From Oxytricha trifallax (Eukaryota > Ciliophora > Spirotrichea > Sporadotrichida > Oxytrichidae), in assembly GCA_000711775.1 (NCBI GenBank), contig ARYC01000392.1:92142-156141 (forward strand): a DNA stretch of 64,000 bases, given 5' to 3'. Position 1 is the first letter of the stretch. Each line of letters opens with the position of its first letter. Positions 1 to 10,319 of this stretch are shown one piece after another. Under the pieces are notes generated by a model. That model had not been told where the DNA came from. It worked only from the letters and a program-made list of their open reading frames with translations, and made no database searches. A program made the translations under genes and the position numbers.

Positions 1-329
1 CCTGCAATCTTCATTTGACTGTTGTATCTTCCTTAGCTTTTCTTTGTATTACTCACGTGAATACTGAGGCAGCATGTTTATTTCGAACTCCAAAGTTTTT
101 ATGCCTTTTAAAACCTTATTTATTAAGACTTAATCTTCCTGTACAATCTTCAATTTCAATTAAGTGCCACCTCTTTCGTAAAATAGAAAATAATGTAATG
201 TATCAAATAATTTGTGGACTTTAAAATCAGTAAAATAGTTTATTATTCTTCAGAATCTTCTATCTGTCGAAGAGAATCTTTAAGAATTTTGATAAGTTGC
301 TAAACTGACTCTTCTTATCCTACTGCCAT
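1..329 (-). CDS. Vti1-like Qb-SNARE, N-terminal part (runs off the window)
   Basis: Start codon at 329 on the minus strand (MAVGQEESVQQL); TAA/TAG are read as Gln. A 47-nt stretch at 173-219 begins GT and ends AG; removing it as an intron keeps frame into a second block containing LEFEINMLPQYSREQYKEKL. That block resembles the helical N-terminal domain of Vti1 SNAREs, where a short acidic/hydrophobic helix is followed by P-x-x-R-x-x-Y. Family role: Qb-SNARE in Golgi/endosome vesicle fusion. The SNARE motif and membrane anchor would lie outside the window, so the call rests on the N-terminal domain only. The intron donor GTCC is unusual, so this could instead be a small IES. Confidence 0.5.
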
Positions 330-938
330 TAAAACCTTTTATAAATAATATATTACTGTGAATTTTATAATTTCATGTTTATTATGAAATATACTTCGAA
401 ATTCAATTAGTGAACAGTAAATGGATAATTTAAGAAAATAAGTTTAGGTGGAAGCTCCCCGCAAAGTGGGAAGTTCTTGGTATAAGGAACTATTTATATT
501 TCATGATTTTTTTAATTAAAAAAAACATTATAATTTTTTTTATAATGATTATTTAAAAGCAGATTAATCATCATTTATTATTTTCAAAATTTAGATAAAG
601 TATTTGTTTAGAGGTATTACTTTGAATTACGCTTTATAATAATAAAAATGAATCTTATTTAAATATATTATCATCTATTATAAATAAATTTAGTTTTAAT
701 TTTAAAATTAAGTTTGAAAGTGATAAATATTAGGAATTCAGCAGTCTTAAATCTCATGCAAGTCAAATCACTAAAGCTATTTTACTTTTTGTTGTTATGA
801 CTATTCCCCCCATAAGTTTATATTATTAAAATTGGGTTCACGATTCTAAAATTGAATTTATTAAGGAAATTAAAAAATTTACTTTTCTATTTTACCCAGC
901 CCTATAAAACTATATTTTACGAGAGTTTTAATATATAA
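330..938. other. AT-rich spacer, nothing recognised
   Basis: Divergent spacer between the Vti1-like gene and the MORN gene. No reading frame of coding character, no RNA gene and no clear repeat seen. It should hold both promoters and the two chromosome-end addition sites, but no motif identifies them. Confidence 0.6.
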
Positions 939-2182
939 ATGGGCAATGCATGTTGCAACGACGCGAACAATAAAGATGTTCACGCCAAAAATTTCAAGGA
1001 TAATTATCCCTCGAAGCAGGACCCAAATTTGAAAGCTTTAATGGAGGAGGCTGAAAAGAATCCAGATAAGATTACCAAAATCTAAGCTGGATTCCGTGGA
1101 ATGAAAGCTAGAAAAGAATATAATAAAGCGAAAAAGTAAAAGCAGTAACACTCAAGTAGAAGTATTCCAGGAGGCAGTGGAGGAGGAAGAAGATCAAATA
1201 GACCTGACTTGAAAAATGGAGCTGCTATAGCACGTCAATTGAATGAAATGCCTGATTATAGCAATCCAGCTACTAAAGCAACTGAAGCTAAGTTGGGGAA
1301 ATTTGAATACGATCAACCCTCATCTCCAAGCAGTAAGAATTTAATAGAGCGTGGCCCTTATGAACTTGATAACGGAGCTATATATGTTGGAGAGTGGACC
1401 AAAGATGGCTTGAGGCACGGAAGAGGTCTACAAATTTGGAAGGATGGCTCTAAGTACGAGGGCTACTGGAAAAATGACATGGCTAACGGAAAAGGAAGGC
1501 TTATCCACTCCGATGGTGATGTCTACGAGGGAGAGTGGCTTAACGACAAAGCTCATGGAAGAGGAACTTACATTCATATGGACGGAGCTAAATATACCGG
1601 AGACTGGAGAGAGGACAAACAACATGGCTTTGGTGTTGAAACATGGCCAGATGGGGCTAGATATGAGGGTAACTACGAATATGGAAAGAAACATGGAACT
1701 GGTACTTTCAAGTGGGCAGATGGTTCTATGTATAATTTAATTCAATACTTTTCAATTAATAGAAAGCTTAACTTATACATTGGTGAATTTTACAATAACA
1801 ATATTCATGGAAAAGGAGTCTATACTTGGAGTGATGGTCGTAAATATGAAGGAGAATGGAGAAATAATAAAATGCATGGTCGTGGAACATTTGCCTGGGC
1901 AGACGGTCGTAAATACGTCGGAGAGTATGAAGACGACAAAAAGCAAGGTTATGGTGAATTCATATGGCCTGATGGAAGATCTTATAAGGGAGATTGGCTA
2001 AATGGTAAACAGCACGGAAAGGAATTTTTATTTATCTTAAGAATAGTCTCGATAACATAGCCTGCAATTTTTAATAACTTTTTAAGGGTGTCTACATTAC
2101 CAGTCAAGGAGCTGAAAAATTCGGTGAATGGAAAGAAGGAAAGAGAATCAGATGGATTGGCAGAGGTGAAGGCGAGCAATGA
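939..2182 (+). CDS. MORN-repeat protein with N-terminal acylation signal and IQ motif
   Basis: Starts MGNACC, a classic N-myristoylation plus palmitoylation signal, so probably membrane-tethered. Residues ~46-60 form an IQ motif ([15 protein letters not shown]) whose Gln is TAA, suggesting calmodulin binding. From residue ~125 to the end run about ten MORN repeats (YxGEW...GxG...DGxxY), typical of membrane-skeleton and ciliary scaffold proteins. Two IESs break it: 1731-1775 (pointer TA) and 2023-2087 (pointer AAGG). With both removed the CDS is 1134 nt (377 aa) ending TGA at 2180-2182, and the MORN spacing at both junctions becomes regular (DGSMY-IGEF; HGK-GVY). Partner proteins cannot be told from the window. 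Confidence 0.88.
1731..1775. other. IES, 45 bp, TA pointer (in-frame, no stop)
   Basis: Lies between TA at 1731-1732 and TA at 1776-1777. It is a multiple of three and has no TGA, so retention would add 15 residues. Removal gives the MORN-consensus junction. A 33-nt GT...TAG reading inside it is an alternative as an intron, but leaves an irregular repeat. Confidence 0.7.
2023..2087. other. IES, 65 bp, pointer AAGG
   Basis: AAGG at 2019-2022 and 2084-2087. Excision restores frame into the last MORN repeat and the C-terminal tail ([15 protein letters not shown]). Confidence 0.85.
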
Positions 2183-2922
2183 ATTCTAATTCATCTTGAG
2201 GTAGTGGTATATAACTGCTGCCTCAATTATAGCTTTATAAACCCCTATATAACAGATAGTAACACAACTATACTTATAGACTTCAAGAGGAAGTGCTTTG
2301 CAAAATTAAAAATATAAAAATTAAATTCTCTTGCTCAAATTACATTTAAATTAAAATTCTTATTCTTATAAATTAATTTGACACTCAGAAATCTTTTTAC
2401 TTTTATAGTTATTGAATTAAAAAACTAAAACTTTTAGAATTTTAAATTATTACTCATAGACAATTCAATGTATAATCAAACTTAACAGCAAAAAGACTTT
2501 ATAATAAAACAACAAATATTATCATATAATTTAATAAATATAAATGGAAAGAATCTAATAAGTTCAGGTAACAATTTGCATTCTTATTTCATTCAATTTA
2601 AATACAAACATAGATCATAATTAATTCAAACATTAATATAGAAGATATAAAAATCCGTGGAATCAAGAGACATAACTCTTGAGAATTTTGTGTTGGAATA
2701 TCATTTAGAAGGAGATAGTACAATCGTTTAAATGAAGATATCCACCATTTCAATAAGCTAATACGAATTGAGAGCAAGGGGTGAATGTCCGGAGAGAGGG
2801 AATTTCAACATAAAAGGGCTAGTTTAGCATAACTAATGCTTATATTCATTAATTTATTTCTTTAATATATATATATTAAAATGAGTGAAAGTTTATTAGT
2901 CAAGTATTTAAATTAAATAAAT
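2183..2922. other. AT-rich spacer
   Basis: Downstream of the MORN gene. No coding frame recognised. Contains the 8-bp target copy AAATAAAT (2915-2922) of the adjoining mobile element. Confidence 0.6.
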
Positions 2923-4874
2923 GGATACCCCCCCATGTGCCTGGAATTTTTTCGAATTCCAGGCACATGAAAATCGATCCTGGAATTCCAGATACAGTTC
3001 TGGAACCAAATTTTTTTAAATAAAAAATTCGGGGGAAGGAAGTTTCCTGCCCCAAAACAGCTTCTTGCCCCTTCGGAAGTTTCCTGCCCTCAACATTATG
3101 ATTTATATCGTTTGGTAATAAAAGTATTAGAAACAAATAAATTTTTAATTTCAATTTCCATAAACATGTACTATCCATCTTTTATTAATATATATTTTAA
3201 AGGTAAATTATTATTAATTATCAAATTATACATAATAAACAAGGCTAAAATAATTTTTTATAATAATTAATGTAATTTTTATTATAATTTAAATTCATAA
3301 TCAAGGTAGAAATGATATTTGAGGCTAAATTAAAAAATATCTATAATATAATTAATGATAAAGATTTTTTTAAAATTATAAAAATTACATAGGGGCAACT
3401 TTCTTCTTTGGGTGCTATAAAATTTTTGGCCAGGAAACTTCCCCCCCCAAAAATTCATTTAAATGGTTATACATAATATTATTCAAATATTAATCTAAAA
3501 AACAAAAAAATAAATTTCTTTTACCATATATATTCAAATTCATATTAATTTATAACATGATTATAATTTACAAAAAAAGCTAATGTAGGAACACATTCGA
3601 TGTTGAGAAAACATAATTTATTAAATTAATATTAAATTTAAATAGTGGTCGTTAAAATAGACGGTAATCATGATATATAATGAAAAAAATATTTTTTTTA
3701 AAAGGCACTGCTATGTATATGCCTTGAGAAACCTATAAGTTATGTCATGATATATTGAGGATAGGCTGTAAAATTCTTAAATAATCAACTATGATTTAAC
3801 AAAAAAAATATAAATCCTTAATGTTCCATCTTCTGATGAAGATAGATAAATACCATGTAATAGTTTTAAATAATAATATTATTTTTTATAAAAATAAGCT
3901 AAAACTATTCATATTCACTATTTTTATATGAAAATTGTTATTTTAGTCTCATTTTAGCATTAGGAGTAAGGGTATAAGTTTAAGTTATTCAAATTTTTTT
4001 AAAACGTTTTTATAAAAAATGAAAACCTACTTAATTCTGATTCGAAGTTTTGATACATGAGCCTATTGGATATAGCCTGATTGTATTTCATCAGTATAGA
4101 ATCAGACTATATATTGATCAGATTTAATTCTTAATTATAAAGTAAATATAATACATTTATAATAAAGAAGACTTAATGATAATGGATTCTAAAATTTTCA
4201 TATGTTAAAAGTATGATTAATGCAAGTATAATTTTGCATTATATTTACATTACACTATAGTTATATAATTTTTATGGTCTGAGCGAGAAGTTAAGCAAAA
4301 GAATTTCGGTGCCAGGAGTCAGTCAGTTTCTTTATAATACTAATGTTTATATATGTAAGTCTTCTTATATACCCCAAAAATAATGAAAATTGCATTATTT
4401 ATCTATAAGAATTATGATCCAGCTTCTTAAGATAAATGAAAATTCCTTATTAAATTGCATAATTATTTTTTAACAAATGCATTAATTTATTTATTATGCA
4501 TAATAATAATAAATAAAACCGACTATAGAAAATTAAAATTAGAATTTACATGATATAAGTGATAATTTAACTGAATCAAGGGAGATTCATTTTTGTACAT
4601 AATTATGAAATTTAAAAACTGATAATATTTAATTTTTTTTTCTCATTGTAATAAGACTTTTGGATTATTTATTATAGAGAGCAATTAAATTGAATTTTTA
4701 TAATTTTACTTTGATATACAAAATACAATAGTAATTTTTTTATTTATAATATATTCTAACATAAATAAAATTTTAACAGAAATTCCAGAATTATATCTGG
4801 AATTCCAGGATGAATCTGGAACGGTTTTCATGTGCCTGGAATTTGAAAAAATTCCAGGCACATGGGGGGTATCC
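2923..4874. mobile_element. TIR element, ~1.95 kb, 8-bp target duplication
   Basis: About 90-bp terminal inverted repeats, starting GGATACCCCCC on the left and ending GGGGGGTATCC on the right. It is flanked by a perfect 8-bp duplication AAATAAAT (2915-2922, 4875-4882). Each end carries a 15-bp-stem hairpin of CATGTGCCTGGAATT (2934-2969 and 4829-4864). The interior is AT-rich with no transposase frame, so it is non-autonomous. The 8-bp duplication fits hAT-type insertion, but the ends do not match the usual hAT termini. A second element (3031-3448) is nested inside. Lies between genes. Confidence 0.85.
3031..3448. mobile_element. MITE of the GGGGGAAGTTTCCTG family, nested, 418 bp
   Basis: Ends GGGGGAAGGAAGTTTCCTG and the inverted CAGGAAACTTCCCCCCCC. 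It is flanked by a perfect 8-bp duplication AAAAATTC (3023-3030, 3449-3456). Inserted into the 2923-4874 element, so it is younger. No coding capacity. Relatives lie at 6442-6773, 12256-13419 and 31235-31732. Confidence 0.88.
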
Positions 4875-4882
4875 AAATAAAT

Positions 4883-5719
4883 GCTGGTTAGATGTGATGT
4901 TTGATAGACGAAATGATTCTGACATGAGACTAGTTGGTGATGAGAAAGACAAAGTCATGCTAGGAAGTTGGGGCTACCTTTTAAAAACCTGTATAATAAT
5001 ATTTCTTTAAAAATTCTAAATCATTAAGGAAGTAAAAAACATACAGCATGCATTTTTAATTATTATGCTTTACCTAAATGAATGTTAAACAAACAGAGAT
5101 ATTAATTCTCTTGGGAAATTTGTAATTAGAGTAAGCATATATTATTAAACATTCTTAAATTCTATTTCAATCATCTCATGAAATATTTTATAGGGGAAAA
5201 ATCAAGTAAACTACCAATTGGCAAACTCAAAAGTAGGCGTGAGCAATGACTTCATTTTTTATTTATTTTTTCGACAGTTCTTAAATAAAATCTTAAGCTT
5301 AAATATTCGCTTCAATTAATTAAAAGAAATGAATTGGTACCAAGTGTTGCCCTTTCATAAATTAGGTGTTTTTGTTAATCAAACTTTATGAAACAATTCA
5401 AGCTCAATGAAGCCATGTAAAGAGTCACAAATTTCTAGTGTCATAAATATGATATTTTTATTTTAAATAAATTAAGAATTTTTAATTCTCTAAAATCAAA
5501 GCAAGCTTGATTTTAAGCACATTAATGTTTTCCTCATAATCTATTACTATTTTTTCTCATGAGAATAATATAATTTATTATAGTAAATAAATCACTAAGT
5601 TTATTTGCTAAAAATTGAAGCTACCAGAGTATTTCTCCTGTAATGTGATTGATTCTAAAAACACTTGCGGATTCATAATGTGTTTAGAATGCATTTAATG
5701 CTTCCTTTTCATTGACAAA
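4883..5719. other. AT-rich spacer
   Basis: Between the TIR element and the alpha-kinase start. A short open stretch after 4883 is only read-through from the element end. Nothing else recognised. Confidence 0.55.
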
Positions 5720-8700
5720 ATGAAACTTCTAAAGAAAATCAAAGATTCTTACAAACATAACAGATAATTTACTACAATCTTTGATTTTACATTAAATCAA
5801 TTTAATTCAATAAATTTCAATTAAAATATTGATTACGTTACTGGTATATTCAGGGATATCTAGAGGAACGAGAACAGCATATAATCATTAGATTATAGAA
5901 AGACTCATTTTATATAAAATATTTTTAAGAAGTTAAAAATATGATAAATAACTCATTAATACAGGTGGTTTGAAGTTTACTCTCTGGACGAGGACACTTT
6001 TGAATTCAAATTAGAGGAAGAAATTGAATTATACGTAAATACTGATTTGCTTGGGTCAGGCCATTTCCATGATGTGCAGCTTGCAATCAAAATATTTAAG
6101 TTATTTTTCATATTTAGGGTGTTTGAAAGTATAAATATTAACGAAATAAAATATTTGTGAAGGTAGAGAAGAGATTTTGTCAAGAATCAAATGCCTGACG
6201 GTTCAATATCACTTACTGAGAAAATTATATATCTTAGATACTAAAAGATATTTAAAGTGATATATTAAATAAACCTTTAATTTTGATTGAATGATTATAG
6301 AAGTTATAAGAAATTAATTGTAATTACAAATCAAAAAGATAAACATTAATTATTTTTATTTCAATTATAAACATTTAAACTGCTTATTCTTAAAAATTTT
6401 AAATAAGTATATGTTTTATTTATCAAAATTATAACATTTAAGGAAAAACTTCCTGCCACCGTTCTGTTTCCCGCCCTCTTTGGTAGTTTCCTACTCCCAA
6501 CATTATAATTTAAAATGTACCTTAACCCTTTATATAAAACATTTCCAATATAATTCCAAGGATTATATTTATCCATTGTCTCATAATATATTGTAATAAA
6601 TGTTGATTATTTGAATATAAAATAAATGTTACTTTGATTAATTATTTTTAATTTTTATCATTATAAAAAATACTTGATGTTAATATATTAATTATTCCAA
6701 ATAATTGATAATAAAGATTTTAAAAAATTTATAATAATTGTATATTTTAATGTATGGGACAGGAAACTTCCCTCGTTGGATAAATATACCATTTCTGAAC
6801 CCCTAATATTCAAATAACTACATTCTCACTTAATATTAAACAAATATTTTATATTTAGTATTTAGTTTTAGCATTGAAATTAATTGTGGAGATACGAAAT
6901 CAATCCACTTAGATAATTAAAACATATTCAGTGTTTCGGAACTATGACTCAAACCGGTTTGTCAGCATGGATGATTTTATATTTAAATATGAATTCTTAA
7001 ACACATTCACTTAATATCAGTTGGGGTTTAGTAAATGTTGTTGCCACCTAAGGAATAAATAGATATTTATTTATATAACATTTGTTATATTTCAATTATA
7101 TAAAATAACCTTTAATTATTTGAATGGGTGATAAAGAATGTGAAGAAATACGATCACTTGCCTGAAGTACCCTACGATATAGCCAAGTAATATATGGCAA
7201 TGCATCTTGCAAACGCCTTCTGTGACGTGCTTAACAAAGTCTTTCTCTAGGAAACTATATTCTTGAAATATGTGCAACCATACATGGCAGTCCCCTTGTT
7301 CAAGCAAGATATTCCATATGTATATGAACTGGAGAGGTACCAAGAATCATTTAAGAAATTTATCATCATAAATAATAGAAATTATTATTAGAAATTAATA
7401 CTTAAAACTCAGTAGTTTTTTTTAATAAAAATTTAAAATAAGGGAATCAAAAGAAAACATATAGTTTGATAATTTCAGTAGACCTAAAGGAGATCCATTC
7501 ACTACCATTAAAGAATCTAAGTTCTTTGGCTAAGTTAGGCTTCCTCATTCAATATATTTCTATTAATTTGCAAAAATATCAAAAATATTTTTAAATATAC
7601 TATTTTTTAAAAATAAAAAAGTGTTATTAAGTGTTTTATTATATTTAAATTATTTTTCAATGATTGTTTAAGTATAATGAATTAAATTGAGTCAGTTTTA
7701 TATATAATATCAAAAAATATTATTTTATAGCAAAGTTTTATAAGTTTGTATTATTTATTGATTGATAGATTATAGAATTGCAAAAATAGTAAAAAGTATT
7801 TAATTAATAAAAATAGAGACTATTTCTTATTATATCATATTTTAGGAATAAAATATGTATATTTTTTTATGAATTCCATTTCTTGTTTAAATGATAGACT
7901 CTATAAATTTACTATTCTATAATAATAAACAAATAAAATATTAATTTTTCTTTCTACGCAGTTTAATTACATATTGAAAATATTGCATGTTATTATTTAA
8001 AAGAATTTAAATTGTTTCTCTCACTGGACTTATGTTGCGACTGATGGAAACTTTATGGTGACTGATATTCAAGGCTGGAAGTTGGATAAAGGGAAATATC
8101 TAGTTCTTTAAATTTTATAATTTATTGAGCTTAAATTAAAATATTAAAAATCTCTATTTAAATTATTTTTAATCATCTTAATTACTTTAGAATTAATTAT
8201 TATGCTTAATATGTTTGAGAACATCAATTAAATTCATTGAGAATAATAGCATTATTAAAATAAAAATTTTTGACAAAATTTAACCTGAAAAAATAAGAAT
8301 TCATCTTTAAACAGCATATAAGTAAATACAATTACCTTTAGGATACCTGTTCTTGTTTAAGGATTACCAAAATAATCTATCAAGATATTATACAAGAATA
8401 TGTTTTATTATAAATAACTTGTGTCAAAAATAAACAGTAAATATCTAATGACAGATCCAATTGTATTTTCTAAAGTTAAGGGGACTTTGGGAAATATAGA
8501 TTGGGGTTAAGATGGCATGATAAAATGGATGAACAATCATGAATGCAACGATATCTAAAAATATTTCATTTATTAAATTAATAATCTGCAAAAAGGTAGC
8601 AATGTACAAGGATGACAATTTAATAAGGAAACTTAAAAACAGCTAAATTTTTAAGATTATTTATTGTCGATTTATAAATTATTTACCAAAACTAAATACG

Positions 8701-8772
8701 TATTTACAGAAGTTTGTGAGCAATGAAATTCAAGGCATGCTCAAGGACCTTAAACTTATTGCTGGTACATGA
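5720..8772 (+). CDS. Alpha-kinase (MHCK/eEF2K family), seven segments
   Basis: Atypical Ser/Thr kinase consisting of little more than the alpha-kinase domain. Segments: 5720-5763, 5965-6121, 7131-7341, 7485-7569, 8009-8102, 8448-8566, 8706-8772; total 777 nt, 258 aa, TGA at 8770-8772. Diagnostic blocks are CFSHWTY, MVTDIQG (family DLQG), LMTDP (LTDP) and HECNDI, the zinc-binding HxCN block near the end. The N-terminal GSGHFHDVQLAI resembles the family's glycine-rich start. Each join uses a direct repeat: ACAG, GGGTG, ACC, AATTT, AAATATCTA, TATTT. The ACC join is the weakest; a GT-AG intron there with a CTCA pointer after it is a possible alternative. Start chosen at AAAATG, from which the ACAG join is in frame. 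Substrate unknown. Confidence 0.85.
5764..5964. other. IES, 201 bp, pointer ACAG
   Basis: ACAG at 5760-5763 and 5961-5964. Joins the 14-codon first segment to the WFEVYSLDED segment in frame. Confidence 0.7.
6122..7130. other. IES, 1009 bp, pointer GGGTG, carries a MITE
   Basis: GGGTG at 6117-6121 and 7126-7130. Contains the degenerate MITE 6442-6773. Otherwise AT-rich. Confidence 0.75.
6442..6773. mobile_element. Degenerate MITE of the AAGTTTCCTG family
   Basis: Left end has AACTTCCTGCC, then an internal copy AGTTTCCTACTCCC. The right end has GGGACAGGAAACTTCCCTC in inverted orientation. Ends are eroded and no target duplication is visible. Confidence 0.6.
7342..7484. other. IES or intron, ~143 bp, pointer ACC
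   Basis: ACC at 7339-7341 and 7482-7484 gives a frame-keeping join. A GT...TTTCAG intron reading of nearly the same stretch is also possible, so the class is uncertain. Confidence 0.45.
7570..8008. other. IES, 439 bp, pointer AATTT
   Basis: AATTT at 7565-7569 and 8004-8008. Excision creates the family block NCFSHWTY. AT-rich interior with no features seen. Confidence 0.65.
8103..8447. other. IES, 345 bp, 9-bp pointer AAATATCTA
   Basis: Repeats at 8094-8102 and 8439-8447. The join puts the LMTDP block directly after the DIQG block, as in the family. Confidence 0.9.
8567..8705. other. IES, 139 bp, pointer TATTT
   Basis: TATTT at 8562-8566 and 8701-8705. The join continues HECNDI into the C-terminal tail and its TGA. 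Confidence 0.8.
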
Positions 8773-9001
8773 ATGATAAATTAGATGATATTATGGAATT
8801 AACGGATAAGCCTTTATTTGCAAAACATACTCTAATCATTTATTTCAAGTTCTATAAAATACAAAAATAGCATTCTTGTTAAATACTAATTTTATATATG
8901 TATAAAGTTCAAGATTAAAGAATGAGCTCGGTTTTTAATATGAATAATAAATTGTTTGATTTTATTTAGGATTAAATTTGTAAGAATTCCCTTCAATTTA
9001 T

Positions 9002-10185
9002 TCATTGAATGAAAGCTTCAGCACTGGCGTGTCTGGAGAAAGCTGGGATGGCACCGTTACAGTCAGTCTCAATGGCGAGGTTATCGGAGTGCATCTTGAT
9101 CTTCATCCATCCTTTCTCACCCCAGTAGGTACCCCAGGAGTTTCTAACAATCCAATATTCAGTGTTAGTGGCTTCATCAAGTCCCCAACCAGCAACTGAA
9201 ATGATGTGGTTAATGATTGGTACAGCTTTCTTTTCTGAGAAGATTCCACCCATATAGTCGTGCATCTTATCAGTAGAGTCGATACCGCAAGAAATAGGTC
9301 CGTTCTTAAAGATTTCAGCCTTCATTTTCTCAGCACCTGAGAAGGAATAGTAGTCTGAAACGTAGTATTTCTTGTAGTTGGTAACTGGCCAGCAGTTCTC
9401 TTAACCATCCTTATCAGCATCTGGAGCTGGTCCTTTGCAGTCTCTGCAGATGTCAGTAGCGCTGCATTTTTAGTCAAGGTTCTTGGCAGTATAGATTTGG
9501 CAAGTTGAGTCAGGGATACCGTGGAGGTAGGCATACTCGTAGACTCCAACTGGGTCACCACCATTGCATGATCCACCAGCTTGGCAGTTAACAATCATTT
9601 GTGGGTTAAGAGCAATTGGGGTTGGGTTGGTGTCCTTGGTCATGATATTGAATCTATCAGCAAGGGATGCAGTAGCTGCTTGAGCCCAGCATGATCCGCA
9701 GTAAATTGGAATGTGTTGATTGAAGGTCCATGAGGCATAACTAACACCGTTAACATTTCTCCAGTCGAAGTTAGCTGGGAGTGATTGGGCATTAACAACA
9801 TCCCAAGCCATTGGTTGGTTCTTAACTTCCTTCACAAGGAGGTCAGTCTTTTTAACAGCGCAACCTTTATGTTCAGTTGGCTTCAAGAAAGTGGAGTCGA
9901 TCAAGTCATTTTCTGGATAGGGACCGTTTGCACTGTCATCCTTGTTTCTTGGATCATTCATTATAATTATTCATTTTAAAATAAATAAGACTCTTTAATT
10001 TAATTTTAAAATTCTTTTCAGCATCACTAGTAACGTGCTTGGTTCCGCTAGTCCAGGTATCAACAGGAATATATTTATATGTAACATTATACTTTATAAG
10101 ATAAAAAATATAATTCTTCAGCAAAAACGAGACCCAATAGAAGGGCAACAGCTAATGTTAAACTTAAAGAAATTAAATAAATCAT
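9002..10185 (-). CDS. Cathepsin X/Z-like papain-family cysteine protease
   Basis: Starts at 10185 with a signal peptide ([14 protein letters not shown]). The mature enzyme has [11 protein letters not shown], where HIP before the catalytic Cys is the cathepsin X hallmark. The catalytic His is in [10 protein letters not shown] and the Asn in [15 protein letters not shown]. Disulfide cysteines such as [11 protein letters not shown] are present. Two IESs: 9960-10014 (pointer GAAT on the coding strand) and 10063-10120 (pointer TGA). With both removed the CDS is 1071 nt, 356 aa. Family role: lysosomal or food-vacuole carboxypeptidase. A second, more diverged copy lies at 20924-21900. Internal TAG at ~9469 reads as Gln. 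Confidence 0.93.
9960..10014. other. IES, 55 bp, pointer GAAT (minus strand)
   Basis: ATTC on the plus strand at 9956-9959 and 10011-10014. Removal joins SDAEKN to DPRNKDD in the propeptide. Confidence 0.8.
10063..10120. other. IES, 58 bp, pointer TGA (minus strand)
   Basis: TCA on the plus strand at 10060-10062 and 10118-10120. It joins the signal peptide to [10 protein letters not shown]. The pointer is short, so the exact edges are uncertain. Confidence 0.65.
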
Positions 10186-10319
10186 AAATAAATATGCTTA
10201 TTAGTTTAGTTTTCTCATATTATTTATTATAAATCTTAAATAGGATATCCTTAATATAATGAAAAATTTATTATAATAAACTTGAGAATTATAATCTTCT
10301 CATACTATACTTTAATTCA

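Noticed and set aside
1209-2060. MORN gene starting at the internal ATG at 1209
   Set aside because: Reading TAA as Gln extends the frame to the ATG at 939 with an acylation signal and an IQ motif.
4274-4335. Similarity to 5S rRNA (GTCTGA...GAAGTTAAGC)
   Set aside because: Only about 20 bases resemble the 5S internal promoter region, with no matching 5'/3' stem or downstream boxes. Too little to call an RNA gene or 5S-derived SINE.
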